From NCBI GenBank assembly GCA_902728285.1, contig CACVBU010001376.1, positions 1 through 64,000 on the forward strand: a stretch of 64,000 nucleotides of DNA, given 5' to 3'. A program made the translations under genes and the position numbers. Of this stretch, positions 47,008 through 62,000 are shown in pieces. This DNA is from Clytia hemisphaerica. Lineage: Eukaryota > Cnidaria > Hydrozoa > Leptothecata > Clytiidae. Under the pieces are notes generated by a model. That model was not told the DNA's origin. It worked only from the letters and a program-made list of their open reading frames with translations, and searched no databases. Every line of letters starts with the position of its first letter. The stretch's first letter is position 1.

Positions 47008-50000
47008 TTATACTTGCGTTCCATAATCATCGATCTTACTAACATCTTTGTCATCATTATCTACATCATTTGTGGTGTTTGCCAATGTTAACTGTTGGTC
47101 GTCATCTGAAACAACACAGGAGAAGCAGTTAATAAGATTCAACATGTACACGATCTTTTTATAAGAACATCCAACATTTTTTAAGCCTTCGGATCTTCTT
47201 AACTTTGGGTTTTAAGTCTAAAAATGTTCTTATTTTCTCCATTTTGGGACCAGTTTTCTAAAGAATTGGATGTTCTAGAGTCCGCAAAGCTTTAAAATGT
47301 TTTTAACTTGTTTTTAGTATTTTGGTGATCGAAGCCTTACATAGTTTGTTCTAAAAAACGTGTACACAGAAAACTTAAAAAATCATTACTTTTACATGCA
47401 TGGAGTACTTATAATTAGAAACGAACACTTTATTTGTTCACGAATTCAGGATTAAGTTATTGTACAGCAGAGTCTCTTTAACTCGAACCTCTACAACTCG
47501 AATGTTTCCTTAACTCGAACAAGTTTTCCGGTCCCTTAAGTTAACAATGCCTTATAAATCTTACTCCATACCTGGAAGTTCCCACAACGCGAAAAAATTT
47601 GTTTCCCCGTGCGAGTTCGAGTCACGAAAAATCTGAATGTCTCTTTTCAAGACGATGATATGTGCAGACAGGAGACAAACTAAATTAGATGTTAGATGGC
47701 CTTAAGCCCGACCAACCTAAAATTTGATGTCGGTTGCCAAATCTCCAAAATTTTCAAAGTTCTCCATATATTTGATGTTTTTCTTTTCATCTTACGCATG
47801 AGTTTCCCCTTTTCTGATTGGTCAAATTTACCATCTTTGTCTCCATTATAACATAATTTTTGAACCCAAATTCATTTTCAGTTGATTTCTTTTGCTAACC
47901 GACCCCATAACGGTCGATGCGTAAACAACTAATTCATTTAGTCTCCCCCCTATAGGACATTTCCATAGTAAAAGAAGAAACCCTGCAATACCTTGTTTGA
48001 AGAACTCCATGACATTTTCCTCATTGCCGAACATTCTTTCCACTAATTCTTCATTGGTCAAACTTTCCTCGTCCGGGTTCAATTCGATTTCAAGGACGTT
48101 CACATTCTCTGATGTTTCTCGGGTGACCGATGACCTGAGGAAAAATAAGAAAAAAATGAATTTAATCAAATGCAAGTATCAATTTAAACGCCGAAAGAGG
48201 TTTGGGGCTAGTTAAAAGGGCCGAATGACGTAACCGCCTGCATAAGTGCACACAAGTCAATATATTGAATTTTGAGATTCGAATCATTTAAGCACGAGTA
48301 AACAAAACTCGAGTATCCGTCTAGAAAATCCCTCTTCAGATTCGACCACGAGTTTACCCCAATCTTACTGACCATGGCATACACACTTTTTTTATAAGAA
48401 CGTCCAAATTTTTTGTAGCCTTCAGATGTTCTTAACTTTTTTGAGTTTTAATGGAAACCCATATTCTTATATACCTTATCGGGGAAAACTTCGTCGGGGA
48501 AAATTTTCGTCGGGGAAAAATTCGTCACTTGCTGGTAGTTGGTAAACGCATTAAGGCCGGGGAAAATTTTCGTCGGGGAAAATATTCGTCACTTGTCCAA
48601 AATTTCGTCACTTTTCCCCGACGAAGTTTTCCCCGATAAGGTAATTTGTTCTTATTAAAACGTGCAGTCTACTTTTTCAGTGAGGCAATTTACACAAGAT
48701 AATTCAAGTTTAAATTGGAAATGCCTTACTTGATGACAACCTCTTCAGTCGGTTCAAATTTCCTTTCGATCGGAACATTATTTCCACTTTCGGAACTGAT
48801 TTGTGTTCTGACGATCTGTTGTTGGACAACGGTGGTGGTGATAGCTCCTTGTTGGTGGTCGCTACCTGTCTGTTGTTCTTGTTGCTGTTGTGCGAGAAGT
48901 TGTTGCAACTCTTCAGGTGTCACCTGTGAAGAAAAAATACATAAGTCATGTGATAGAATCTTCATAATGGCTAGGTCTTGTATATTTTGTATATCTATGT
49001 TGTACGGGATTAAAGGAGATTTTAAGGATAATTAGATCGGCAGGTCCAAAATGCATAAAACATAATGCATATTGCATAATGCATAATGCATAATATTTGA
49101 AGAATGTCAATTTTAGAGGCTATAATAAGGAGAATTTGAAAGATAATACTTTCAACAAAACAAATATACCATTTTCTACCAGAAAATAAAGAGTAGAAAG
49201 CTGTAAATTCGAATTTTGGATGATGAAGAAAATCCATGATCCACTGAATATGTTTGTCGCCATTTTGATTTTCATAGTTTTATTTTACAGAACGTAGTAT
49301 AATGTAGAAAAAACACGAAAATATCTCCTCCGTATATTACTTTTAAAATTTTAAAGCAAGATCTTTCTGGGTTTTCTCAGAGATTTTTTCGAATAATTGC
49401 TAATAAATTTGAACGGGTTTACCCTCTTACAAAGCATTAACCATGTGAATGCTTTTTGTTAGATTACAAGCCAATATCCAGCCAATATAAATTAAAGAGC
49501 TTCATCCGGAAGCTAGATCAAAGAAAAAGAAAATTGACATTCGAATGTTTATGTTTCTTTTAGAAAGAAGAAGGGGGAATCCTTTCTGATCCGTTGCATC
49601 TTCTTATTATTTATGCTGACGGAAAACCCTTTGTTGTTACGATTCGAATATTTTCTCTTTCGTTCGAATTCGAAAAGTAAATATTATGTCTGGGGAAATC
49701 CCTCTGATTGCAATGTTTACAAGAAACTTCTAAAGAGGTTTTCGCGGTTTTAGCCTCTGCGAAGGAGAGTTTTAGAAAGTATAAAAATGTTCTACAAATT
49801 ACACAATACTATTATGCATTATGCAATATGCATTATGTTTTATGCATTTTGTACCTGCCGATAATTAGATAGTGGAAAAAGCAAATATCCATGATGTAAA
49901 ACTGCCGAAAGAAATCAAATTAGAGATAAAGAAATAGGATGTGCAGGTAGAAGAGATTGGTAAGAAACTTCGATTGCTGTGCTGCTGTTCTCAATGGCAA

Positions 50001-53000
50001 GAGTTTTTTGCAGGATCTATACAAAGTTGCAGGCTGAAAAGAGCATCATTGATTTACTGGTTCTTATAGTAAAGTGGTTGAAGTGCCTTATACATGTTCA
50101 TAAGTAAGCCCTTGATAAAACGTTTTATCGTACTGTTATTCTTGACAAAAGTGTGAATCGTGGGTTTTAAACATTTTCTCTGAAAGTGGCGACCTTTCCA
50201 AACTTATTCTATGTATGGGCTCAGCGTCATAAAAAACAAAGTTCAGCCAAAAGTAGACTCTATTCTAGGAGGATTCAAGCTTGACTAGCCATACCTCTCT
50301 CACTTCAGTTTTGGTCGTCATGGTCACACTCTCTTGAACAACCGTTGATTTGATGACTTTCGAAAAGCCGTCATCGTGTTGCATAATGTCGCCGTTGTCG
50401 TGGTAAGCAACGACTTTTGTCGTCTCGTCACCGAAATCGTCACTTATTGCTGAAATTGTCGTCATATTGTCGGAAGTATTCATTGAATCGTCAGAAATCG
50501 TCGTGAAACTGTCGGACGGTGATTCATCGATGGAGAACGCAGAGATTTCACTCCTTGATGGTTCTTCCATTTCGTATTCAACAGGTTCTGATTGGTCAAG
50601 AATGACATCATTAGCATCAATACTGGACTCTGATTGGTTCAATTTCACATCGATTATGTCATCAGAATAAAAACTCGGCTCTGATTGGTCAATTTGTTCC
50701 AAAGTGACGTCATCTGAGTAAAAGCTTTGCTCTGATTGGTTTATCTTCTCATCATTGACGTCATCAAAATCCATATAAGGTGATGATTGGACTTCTTCAG
50801 AGTGTGTGGGTCCTTCGATCAGTTTTTCACCGACGAAACGACTTCTCTCACTTGCAGTAAGTTCGAAACAAGGCGTGGCTTCCTCTTCAGCAACTTCTTG
50901 AGGGACAATGATATCTTGTTCCTCTGAAATAACCTGAAATATTGAGGGAAATTATGAGTAAAGAACAAGGGCATGTCATTTTTCAGTCTGTGATGGAACG
51001 GAAATTTATCTTCAAATATTTGCTACAAATTCATACTCGTACCAAATATTTTACCATCAGAACCAACTTTCTTTCAAGTTGAAATAAGTGGAAAGAAAAT
51101 TGGAGCAGTGGGATCCGCTTTTATATTGTATGTAGAAAAAATAATTCTAAGATATTGATTGTCAATACCTGAGAATCAACATTTTCTTCACTTTGTTCCA
51201 AAGTATTCAGATCGATTGCTGATTCTTCTCTTTCCTCTTTCTCTTCCATCATGTTTTCCTCGTCTACCGGTGTTTTTGACCCGTAGTCACGTGGTCGTTC
51301 CTCGTTGTCTCGTTCCCAGGCTTCTTCTTCCTCTTGTTGGACTCGTTGCATCGAGAGTTGGTATGGGCTCAAAGCTCGGTTCTCGTTCTCGTCATTCGCT
51401 TGTTCTTCGTTAGCATCCTCGGGTTCACCGAGTACCGAGAAATCAACTCCGGGGGTAGATTCTTGTACGATTTGTTGCTGTTCAACAAACTCGTCATTAT
51501 TGTCGGGTTCGTTCTCGGTATCAACAATATTCTCGGCACCGAGAGATTCCACCGATGGGTCCTCGTCGGGACACATTTCTAAGGAGATTTCGTGAACAAT
51601 TGTTTGTTTCTCGACGAAAACACATCCTTCAACATCGTCGTTGTTCGGTTGTTGGACAAGAATGTTGTCGTCAGCGATTTCTTCTTTGTCTGAAACAAGG
51701 AGGCAAAAATTAACATTGGTAGTATAAAAGCGTTTCAAATTAAATTTGCAACTTGTATTTCGCTGACAAGAACTAGAACAAAGGAAAGGAATATATCAAT
51801 AGAAAGGACACTGGATTGCTAAAGACGTAAATTCTAAAGTAAAATATTTCTAATATCGAAAGGAAAACTAATATATCAGGGTCCGCGCAACTTCTCTCTA
51901 ACATGGAGAGTTCTAAATCTATAGTAAAGTTGCTGAAACGAGGGGAAAATTCTCTACTCTGATATGGTTTTAATATCCTCTTTACTGATACTTATCTTAA
52001 AATGAGGCTTTTTAAAGACTGAATTGGAAGAATAAACAAACTCGGGTAGAACCATTGTTTCAATAGTCTTACCATTGACATCCTGAGCCAGTATTTCATC
52101 AAACTCGACACCAGACTTTTTCTTCCTTGACCTCTAAAACATCGTTTTCGTCTACCGGTGTTTTTGACTCGTGGTCACGTGGTCGTTCCTCGTGATGTCT
52201 TTCCCAGGCTTCCTGCTCTTCTTGTTGGACTTGTTGCATTGAAAGTTCGTATGGGCTTAACGCACGTGGTTCCTCGGTTGGAATTTCCTCGTTCTGGAAG
52301 CTCTCTCCTGCCGGAACATCTCCTATTGAAAAAGAAAAAAAAAAAGAAAAGTTAACCCTTGTCGAAAACATTGAAATTTAATACTTGACATGGAAAAATT
52401 CACCAAATGGGAAAGTGGTTCAACTCCGCATCTAAAAGATGAATAAACGAGTCAAGATTTTTTCGACCAATGCCCTTTACCGTCTACTTAGAGCTTATGC
52501 TTTGTGTAAGCCAAAGTCAGTAGCGGTGCTCAAGGTTGATGATGACAGAGCTTTATAATAGTTTGAGTAAAGAAAACGATTTAAGTTAATTTCATACTCA
52601 AAGTTTGATGCCATCTAGGATGGCAATCTTCAGAGCTTTAAAATTCTTTCGAGTAATGTGAATAGGAAGGACATTTTAAGTTTTAATTAATGAAGATCGT
52701 GTAATGTTACCTAATGCTGAAAAATCGACCACAGGTGGATCTTCTGAATAAACGCTCTCTACAACTTCCGTTTCTGTATGCACGTCGTCTGTACATTCCG
52801 GGGAAATACTGTGTGGCGTCACGGCTGCGCTAACGTCACAAGGCGTTGCTATACTGTTCTCGAATGATTCCGTTCGGAAATGTAATGGTTCCATTTCCCC
52901 TTCTTGATACTCTTTTGAACGTTCCGATCGGATGCTGACCGGTGAAACGGGCGAATCAATATAACGACCGTCGTCCGACGGAGTTATCGGGACTTTATCT

Positions 53001-56000
53001 TCTTCTGGCGTATTAGTAGCGTACGTCGCAGTCGTAGACCAACGTTCTCTATTATACTCTGAACTGGAAACTGGATTTTCTTCAAACTCAATCCGTTTTC
53101 CCGATTCTTCATCCAGATATTTTTCGGATGCCACATCGGGTGAGAAATTCCGACTTTCCAAATCTGTTTTTGATCGTCGGAATCCCGGTCTCTCTTCCAA
53201 AACCGGAGGTGGAGAATCGGCGATAAGCGGAGAAAGCCGGTCATCAGACGGAACCGGGGAGACCGAAAACTGACTATCGCTCTCCATCGGTGGTGATTGA
53301 CGTGCATGTTCTACCCCCGTCTTTTTAACAACAGAGAGCGTATCAAAACTTGGGGACGTTGCGTAATGGCGATTGGAGGAAACGGGCCGCGATTGAACTT
53401 CCCTTGAAATTTCATTTGGAGATGCATTGTACACATTTTCAGCAAGCTCGACATATCCTAACCGTTTGAGAGCATCGTATAATTGCTTGTAGGTTGCATC
53501 GATTGGTTTCTTAGCACGCCAATACTCGAGCATGCGCGACGCAGCAATGTCGTATTTCCCAGAGCTGAAATATGAAAGTTCAAAGAAAAGTTGAAGTAAA
53601 AAAGTGGCAGTCAAAGAAAAGTTTTGTGTCAGATGAAAAACAAAAAATGATCACAATTAAAATAGGCCACACTTTTAAAATTTTATAAAACCCTGTTGAA
53701 TTTTGAGACAGAAAGCCTTCTTTTATACTTTGCTTCGAGACCAAAAACTTTCCGGGTCGTAAAATCTTTTGAACAGTCATGTTATAGAAATTTCTGTACA
53801 AACAAAATATTCATTCGAAACATGAGCCTATTGTCGATTCTGTAGAGTACTCGAGGCTTCGGACTGCCAAGATCTAGTAGACTGCTGGCATCCACTAACG
53901 AATTCGTGCTCCTTATAGATGATGCTTAAGAATAGGCGATATATACTACCTGCGGTTTTGTAGAGGTCTGTGATTTAGGCTAAGATCTTGAAAAACTCAA
54001 AAACTCCAAAAAGTACCATATCGGATATAAAATGTCCGGTGAAACCTTTTGGTCAGGGAATAGTGGCAACAATGTTTTTATTGGGTGACTGAAAATTGAA
54101 CTAAAACCACTCACCTGATATCGACGACAGCTTGTTTGTCTCGATTGCTCATGTTTAGCTCGTCAGCCAATGGAAACCAATCTTCTCCCACACCTTGACC
54201 TACCATATTGATGACGTCATCGTTGACTGAATCAAAAACGAATTCATATTCGAATTAAACGTTCAAAAAATAGAAAAAAAGAAAAAAGTTGAGATCGTGT
54301 CCTTGCAGCCTTCGATACAGATAGAAGTAATCAAGCGGAGCTTTTTCAACAGCGAATTTATGTATTTGCACGTTTGAGAACGGTAGAGGGACTGAAGCGA
54401 TTTTGATAAACCGCAAGTCTTTCCCGCAAAATCGAGGACGGTTAAAGTGCTGATCTACCATCGTCCTCAGCTGGTTAGGATCTAGTGAGATTAAAACCTT
54501 ACCGTCTCCGTCGCAGAAAAACACACATACATAAACTCGGTAATATATACTGTAAGCGGAAATTTCAAGAATAAGCCAGGGTGGTAGAAAGTTACAAAAT
54601 AATCAATTCTTAATTCAAAACCCCACTAGAGAAGAAATATTAGAACAAATCAAAAAGGAGAATTGATATTTGGTATACCTGTGTCTTCGGGTAATTGGAT
54701 TTTATGCACTTTCTTGCAAAGCTGAAAATAATAGGAAAACAATATACAGGATTAACAAACCTATAATTTTTGGGTCATATAGGCCAATGTTAGTTAGATT
54801 TAATATCATTTTTCTTTCTTTCGTTAGTTTTTAACAAATTTGCTATAGCAACTCATTGGTAAGTAAATTTTTATTGGATTAATTCCCGCTTTAAGCATTT
54901 TTTCAAAGATTCTTATCCATTTTAAAGGTCACATAAAAGAACTTTTTCAAATAGTGACTTGTCCGTCTTTTTAAAACGGTACCATGACAAAGTGGAACAA
55001 GGCTCACTAAAACTGATCTTTCAAGTTCAATTTTGTATTCATTGGTTTTATTGGGAAGAATGAAACCTCTTTTCTATCCTCACCGAAACGTTATCACGAC
55101 AAAGTGAAATAATTCATCGTGATAGATCGTGGTGAAGAAAGCAAGAGTTTCCTGATTCGAAGGGAGTTTGACGCCTCTTTTTTATGCCAATGATGGTTCA
55201 CTTGGAAGGTACCCTACCCACTTTTTTTAGTAGAGTTTGATGCCTCTTTTAACGTTTTTAATACGTTGATTTACTAGTCTGACCTTTAAATACCCGGCTA
55301 CAGTACGCTCGCTTCGCTCCCAAACTAGTTTAAACGCTTTCGATTCGAAAACTGTGTCAGCGTGTCTAAAGCTGGTTAGCAATAGAAACTACCTTGTAAA
55401 AATTTCTAATGAGACGGCTTCTAGATGCTGAGGCGGGCATCCCACTGGGCGAAATAAGAGATTTCCAATCTTGGAATTATCTTGAAAATATGATAATTCC
55501 ATATACTTTTGTAAATATGGAAATATAACTTTTTTTCTATATTTCCAAAGTTGTGGAAATACTATATTTCATGATATTTCCAAATCGGAAAAATCATATT
55601 TTCAAAATATTTCAAATTTTTGAAAAATTGGAAATATCTTGAAAATATGATGTTTTAATGAATTTCTGATTTTGAAAATATCATGAAATATGATATTTCC
55701 ACAATTTATATAGAAGTATAGAAAAGTCATATTTCCATATTTACAAAAGTATATGGAAATATGATATTTTCAAGATATTTCCCGGATTGGAAATGTCTTA
55801 TTTCGCCCAATGATCCTCTATAGAAAAAAATCTCTTTATTCCCCGAGATAACTTTATCAATTTCGAGTTCCAAAACTTGAATGCTTGAATCGTGGATAAC
55901 TTTGGGTCAATTGGAAATGGTAAAATAATGCACGTATCAGTTTGTCTTTCTTCACAAAGCGTTATCACGACAAAGCGAATTGAAATACTTTACCATGGTA

Positions 56001-59000
56001 ACTGCCCGTGAAGAAAAAAAACGAAGATAATTTTGAGTGGTTCTGTACTAAATGAAAACAAACTACATAACAACACTATACGGTTGGTCTGTCTGTAACA
56101 AGAGGAAATGGAATTTGATACAAATAAAATTCCTCGAAATCCGTTTAGGTATCGAAACATTGGATTCATCATGAAAATCATTGAAAGTAATTTATTTGTA
56201 GATTATTATCCAATCACCAGAAATCAAATATTTGTATAGATCAGCACAATATGACAATGTCTGATATGTATAAAACGGGAACACTTTTATATAAAAATAA
56301 AACCTTTAAATACCCCAGTTGATAAGGAAAGTTATATCAGCAACTTTTATCTATTCAAATATAGTTGACTCTCTCCAACGTCTATAATTCAAATTAACGA
56401 GTCAATCTCCTCAGCTGGAAAATTGTGTAAAGTAATCCCCGTTATTGAAATCTTTTATTTGAAGAAAATCGTGGTCCCTTGAAGATCAAATTAGAGAGAG
56501 CCAAATGTATTTGAGGAAATATTGCACCAGTATGGAAGATTAATAAAAAAAATTAAACTTTACCTCAGGACCAAATTTGATTTCGAAGAAACAGAAATGC
56601 GCTTCATCTTTTCGAATACGTTCGCTGATGAACGAAACCAGCCCGTTGACAACGCCCTCCGAGGGCGAACGTGCAAAGTCCACCCTGAACTGGATTGAAT
56701 TAATTTGAAACGGTTGGAACGTAATGCGCATGTTCCTCGGACTCTGATTGGTGCTGATTTCTTCGGCCAATCGAATGTTTAATGTTTGACCTTTATATGT
56801 TGCTATTCTGTCGGATCTTGCCAGCTCGGTGAAGCCTTAAGTGTGAAAGACAAGAAAACAGGTTAAGTTTCGAATGTAAGGTCGAATGGCAACTAAAAAG
56901 GTTTTTGTCATCCTCGTTTCCTTATCGTAAAAGCCAGTTTTTAGATGGACTCGATTGTTTTGGTACTTTTTATCTTTGCTGACAAATTAGTTTGGTTTCT
57001 GATTTAGTGAACACCTTAGGAGAATTCGGATAATCTATACCTTCATTTGCATTGAACATGTCTTCTTTGGCCGCGTAATCATCAGTGATGAGACAAATCC
57101 TCAATTCACCGCTCTTCTCACTGAGCATACGCGCGTAAACAATAAACTGTGCGTTGTATTGGATGATCGAGGCTTCTTCTTCGTATTGACCAATGTTCTT
57201 CAACGTTGACTCAATGTCCTTCGTTTGGATAAGCCAGTATCTGATAAGAAATATCAAAATTCAATTTAAAATTATGGATAGAAGGGTTTCGGCTGGTCAA
57301 TAATTAGACAATTAAATCAATGTATTTTATATACAAGTTCATAAATCAGCAGTGCCAATAAACCTGTCTATAATGTACAATCGAAACTCTGTAAAGACAG
57401 TTTGCAGGGACACTTCTTTTTAGAAGAAGGGGAGGATGATGCAATCGACAGAGGTGTACTTTATAGGATCAGACATCAGGCAGTATTAAAATAAGGACGT
57501 GTTCTGATAATTATATAAGAACAAAATTTTTGTGGCTATTCAAGGTGTTATTCGTCAAAGACTCTTATATTTCCAGGAACGTTTTTTTTTGTGGATGAAA
57601 CAAAAAAACAGTGTACTCACCTGGTGAAATCATTAGTACTGAACGTAGCTGAGTGCCCAACTACCTTCAGCGGTGTGCTTTCTGTAATGTCTTTCCATTC
57701 ACAATCCAATCTGATTGAACTGGAGGAAGAGGCTTTGGCATCTTTTGGTACCCAGGCTAAAAGGTGGAGTTTACCATCTTTGTTGCCTTTCGGTAAAGGC
57801 GTGGTGACATTGATAGGTTTGCTGAGTTTGGTTGGCGGATCAAGGCTAATGATTGGACCAAGACCGGGTGCTTGATCACTGTTCGATGTGATTAGATTAC
57901 GATCGATGCGTTGGCTCTAGAATAAAAGAAAAGATTAATGCTACATATGATATTTTGAGAGCTCAAACTCTGTTTTCTACAAATAGAAAATTCTTTAAAC
58001 GATTTGACGTTGGCAGTTTTTACAAAACGATCACAGAATTTTGATCTAAATCACGCACCAGTCAAATACGGATGTTATCTTGGGTATGCTTGCCTTGGTT
58101 AAGCTTTAGATAAAAAAATTACCATTCTTCTATCCTTACCTGTAAAATAAGCTTTGTTGTCGTGTTCAGAGTCTTCTGTGGAAAAGTGATCGCAACGTCA
58201 GGTATTGAAGCTGAGCGGATTTCACCACCCGACGGGTTCATGGCATACCGTTCCTTGAGAGGTCTGGAAACGAGGACCAGTTTGTCTGGAACCTCTGGAA
58301 GTGTAACAGCAACGTAGCCCGGCGTCTTGGTGGCATTTTCTAAATTAGAAAACAAAAAAGTACAATCACCTTACTCAAAGAAAACGCCCTACTTAATTTT
58401 TCACCAAGATTACTATCATAATCAAGATACTCATTTCTTTATTTCGGCAAAGGAATTTTCGGATGTCACTCGCTATCTTTAAATTAATCATATGTCTTAC
58501 GAAATGTTTATTGTGACATATAGATTGAGATAAAACATTGGATGGAGTGGCAAGTTGAGTAGGCTACGTCGTATCTTCCTTCATTTTGAGCGTAAAACTC
58601 CTAATCTTTGGCATATGTGCACTGCTCTTGTTTTGAATATTGAAATTCTCCGGATAAATGAAATGAAACAATAGAGAGTTTCCTAAGCCAATCAGCTGTG
58701 TTTTAAAAAAACATTCTTTTATTTTAAATCTCTATTGATAAACATATTTTGCGAAAGTTATCTATTATGTTTACACCTATTAATAAGTAATTCCCGGTGG
58801 GGTTACTAGTGGCCGCCTATAGCAGTACCTATAGACCAAGAGTAAGACCTAAAAGCCTGGAACTGTCTATTGTGTAGACTAGGATTTGAGTCACAAACCC
58901 CTGGTTTGAAACGCTGAAGCCTAGACCATTTGGACATCTCACTGTAAATCACCACAATTCGAACCTTGTTATTATCTGGAGAACCTTATTTTTAAAAAGA

Positions 59001-62000
59001 TTACAACTACAAAGGTTTTAATCTTCAGTATATTAAAAAAACCGTTACCATCAATAGGCACTTCTTTCCATTTGGAATGTTTTGGGTCATTTTTCATCAC
59101 CACAAGTTCTCTTTCTTTCAACTTCAGTGCCACGAAATGTGGAATCTCCAAAGTGACAGGTCGCAACAAGTCCATGCCTTCCGGTGAAATCTGTAAGACG
59201 CGGCTTGCGATGCGTTCTTGTGGGAGCAATGTTAAGTTGGCAGGTAATGTGTCGCTTCTAAATTGTTTAAAAAAGTTGATTAAAAGTATAGATCCGTTAT
59301 AAAATGCTTAGGAGAAGCGAGATTGAGAGTTTTATATTTTATAATCAAATTTGCATATTCATCGGATACCAATCATGAAAGTGTTTGTACAAGAACTTTA
59401 AATGTAAATTCATCTATTACAGTTATCTTTTACTTTCATGTGTGGCTAACGATAACACAAAATGACCAAACCTAAGCTATTGACTATGGCTATTGAATGG
59501 AAACAATACTTAAATATATACGACTACCCTGCTAGCGCGTTGTTCCTTATATCGAGTTAGCTTTCCACCTTATGCGGGCTTTTTTTGTACTGCCATGGGT
59601 AAAGGAGACAACAGGGAAGGAAAGCCGGAAAGGGAAGGAAGGATATTGCATTCCATTTAAAGAGCAATGTATCATTTGAAATATGAAAATATCCCCTTTT
59701 GCTCATAAAAACTTCTTGAAAGTATATTCTATAAAAGAAGTACTGCTATTCAAATAAGGACACACTACTGCAAAGTCTAGTTATCCTCGACTAATTTTAA
59801 TCTTTAATTCTGAGCTAATTTCAAACTTTCTTATATATATTGCCATATTTGACGAAGTTTAAAATTGTGAACATTTTGTTCCATGTTTTTATTTACAGAT
59901 TTTTGTTAGTACAGTAAAACCTCTAATTAACGAACACTCTAAAAGGCGAACACCTCCGATTAACGGACAATTTCATTTTCCCCGGCCGTTTCCTAGTCAA
60001 ATCCTCATAAAAAAGTTTCTAAACGGCGGACACTCAATTAGCGGACCCTCTGGTTAGCGGACAAATTTTTTCGCACGAAATGGCCAAAACCCCTATTTTA
60101 GCTCTCCAATTAGCGGACATTGAATATCAAACAGGTCACAGACGTCCAAAATCGAAAAAATTTGTTTTAGATATTTTTATTTCAAGCACTTATTAAAAAA
60201 AAGTCTATTCACGGTAAGTGTGCACTCTTTTTTCTTTTACCTATAACTTTTGAAGGAATTCTTTAATCTTTATAAATTTGGTATCATTAGAAAGATATTA
60301 GTGAGTGAAACAATTTGAAATAAAAAAATCTCTAAAAAAATCCTAAAAATGAAGATGAAAATGAAGAAGAAAAAAATAAAGATCTTGTAGAAAAGTGTTA
60401 TAACTTTCATTTTCACTGGAGAGATTCTTTGATCTTAGGAGTTCATCACTGTGAAGAAATTTCATTAAAATATTTAATCAATACAAAGTTATGATATAAA
60501 GTTAATAAGTGATCGACCCCAAAAAATAGCAAAAAACTGCAGAAAACAGCGTTTTTAGACGTCAATCAGCTTATAACTTTCTTTGATATCTTTTGACTGA
60601 TAGATTATTTTTGAGAATTTTTTTCACAGTGATGACGTTCGATTATCAAGGATTTACATCAGTAAAAATGATAGTTATAGCACTTTTCTACAAGATCTTC
60701 ATTTTTTTCTTCTTCATTTTCATCTTCATTTTTAGAATTTTTTTAAAGATTTTTTTATTTCAAATTGTTCCACTCACTAATATCTTTCCGATGATACCAA
60801 ATTTATAAAGATTGAAGAATTCCTTCAAAAGTTATAGGTAAAAGAAAAAAGAGTGCACACTTATCGTGAATAGACTTTAGTCTTATTATTCAAATTATTT
60901 CTACAAATTTCCAGTTTTCCCTTCACCTATTCAACGAATTTAGATGCGCCAAAGAAATCATAAATCCCTGGTACTTCAAGTCCGTACCCACCACCTCGAT
61001 TTAACCTCTTGCCAGTCACTCGAGCTCTGATTCCAGTGTTTGGTACTTTCACGGCGATCTTTGATCGGATTAATCGGATTCAATTTTGCTTGTTTTAGCC
61101 AACTTTTAGGAAATTAACAGAGAAGAAATGCTTTCTTTTTCTTTTATCCTTTAGAGGACAAATATAAGTACATTCTGTGAAAATTTCAAGTCTCTAGCAC
61201 TTTACTATCCGGAATTATCTTGATTCCGATTTAGAGGGATCTCAAGCGGGATGAGGACGGGATAGAGGGATCTCTCGAAAACGAAAGTGCCTAATAACTG
61301 GTGAACATTTTTATGTATCAAAAAACTTTTTTTCCTACTTTTACATTACTATAAGAATACTTTATATATGAAATTTCATCTCCTTATGAGCACTACCTAA
61401 GGAGATACAAGGAATATTAGCCAAAATAATCCCGATTTTGCAAAAGTTCCAATGAAAGATCACTGTGTTTTAAGAAAAGGGTACACAGTTTAGAAATATT
61501 CTCAGGGAGATGGCCAACAATACTGTCCTTTCCCATCGAGTCTGTTCGAATGACCGCCATAGCAATTTTGTCAACCATGTTATCTGGTTCACGTTTACAA
61601 AGTTGTTATATTTCTAGATTTTCTTTTATTTGTTAAAAAATAAATTGTTGCGTTTTAATAACCTTTCTCTTGCTCTTCTATGGCCTAGTGTCTGAAGATA
61701 AGTACTTTAGACCCCAATTTTGTATTTTCGACACCCTGGGATGGTCTAATTTCAAAATTGGACCTCCAAAGATCAAAAGTTTCTAAAAGGCGGACACTTC
61801 TAATTAGCGGACACTAACCCCTTTCCCCGATGGTGTCCGCTAATTAGAGGTTCCACTGTATTATTTTAATTTTATTTACTGAAATGAAAAAACAAATGTT
61901 ACGTGTCCTGAATTCATTACCCATTTAAATATGATTTATAGAAAGAATTATCATCAAAAGTAAAGTTAAGTACGTTAATCAATGACCTCTAACACAAAAA

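Noticed and set aside
48715..49035. 106-codon plus-strand frame rich in Cys and Ser
   Set aside because: Antisense shadow of the glutamine-rich ankyrin exon 48923-48730.
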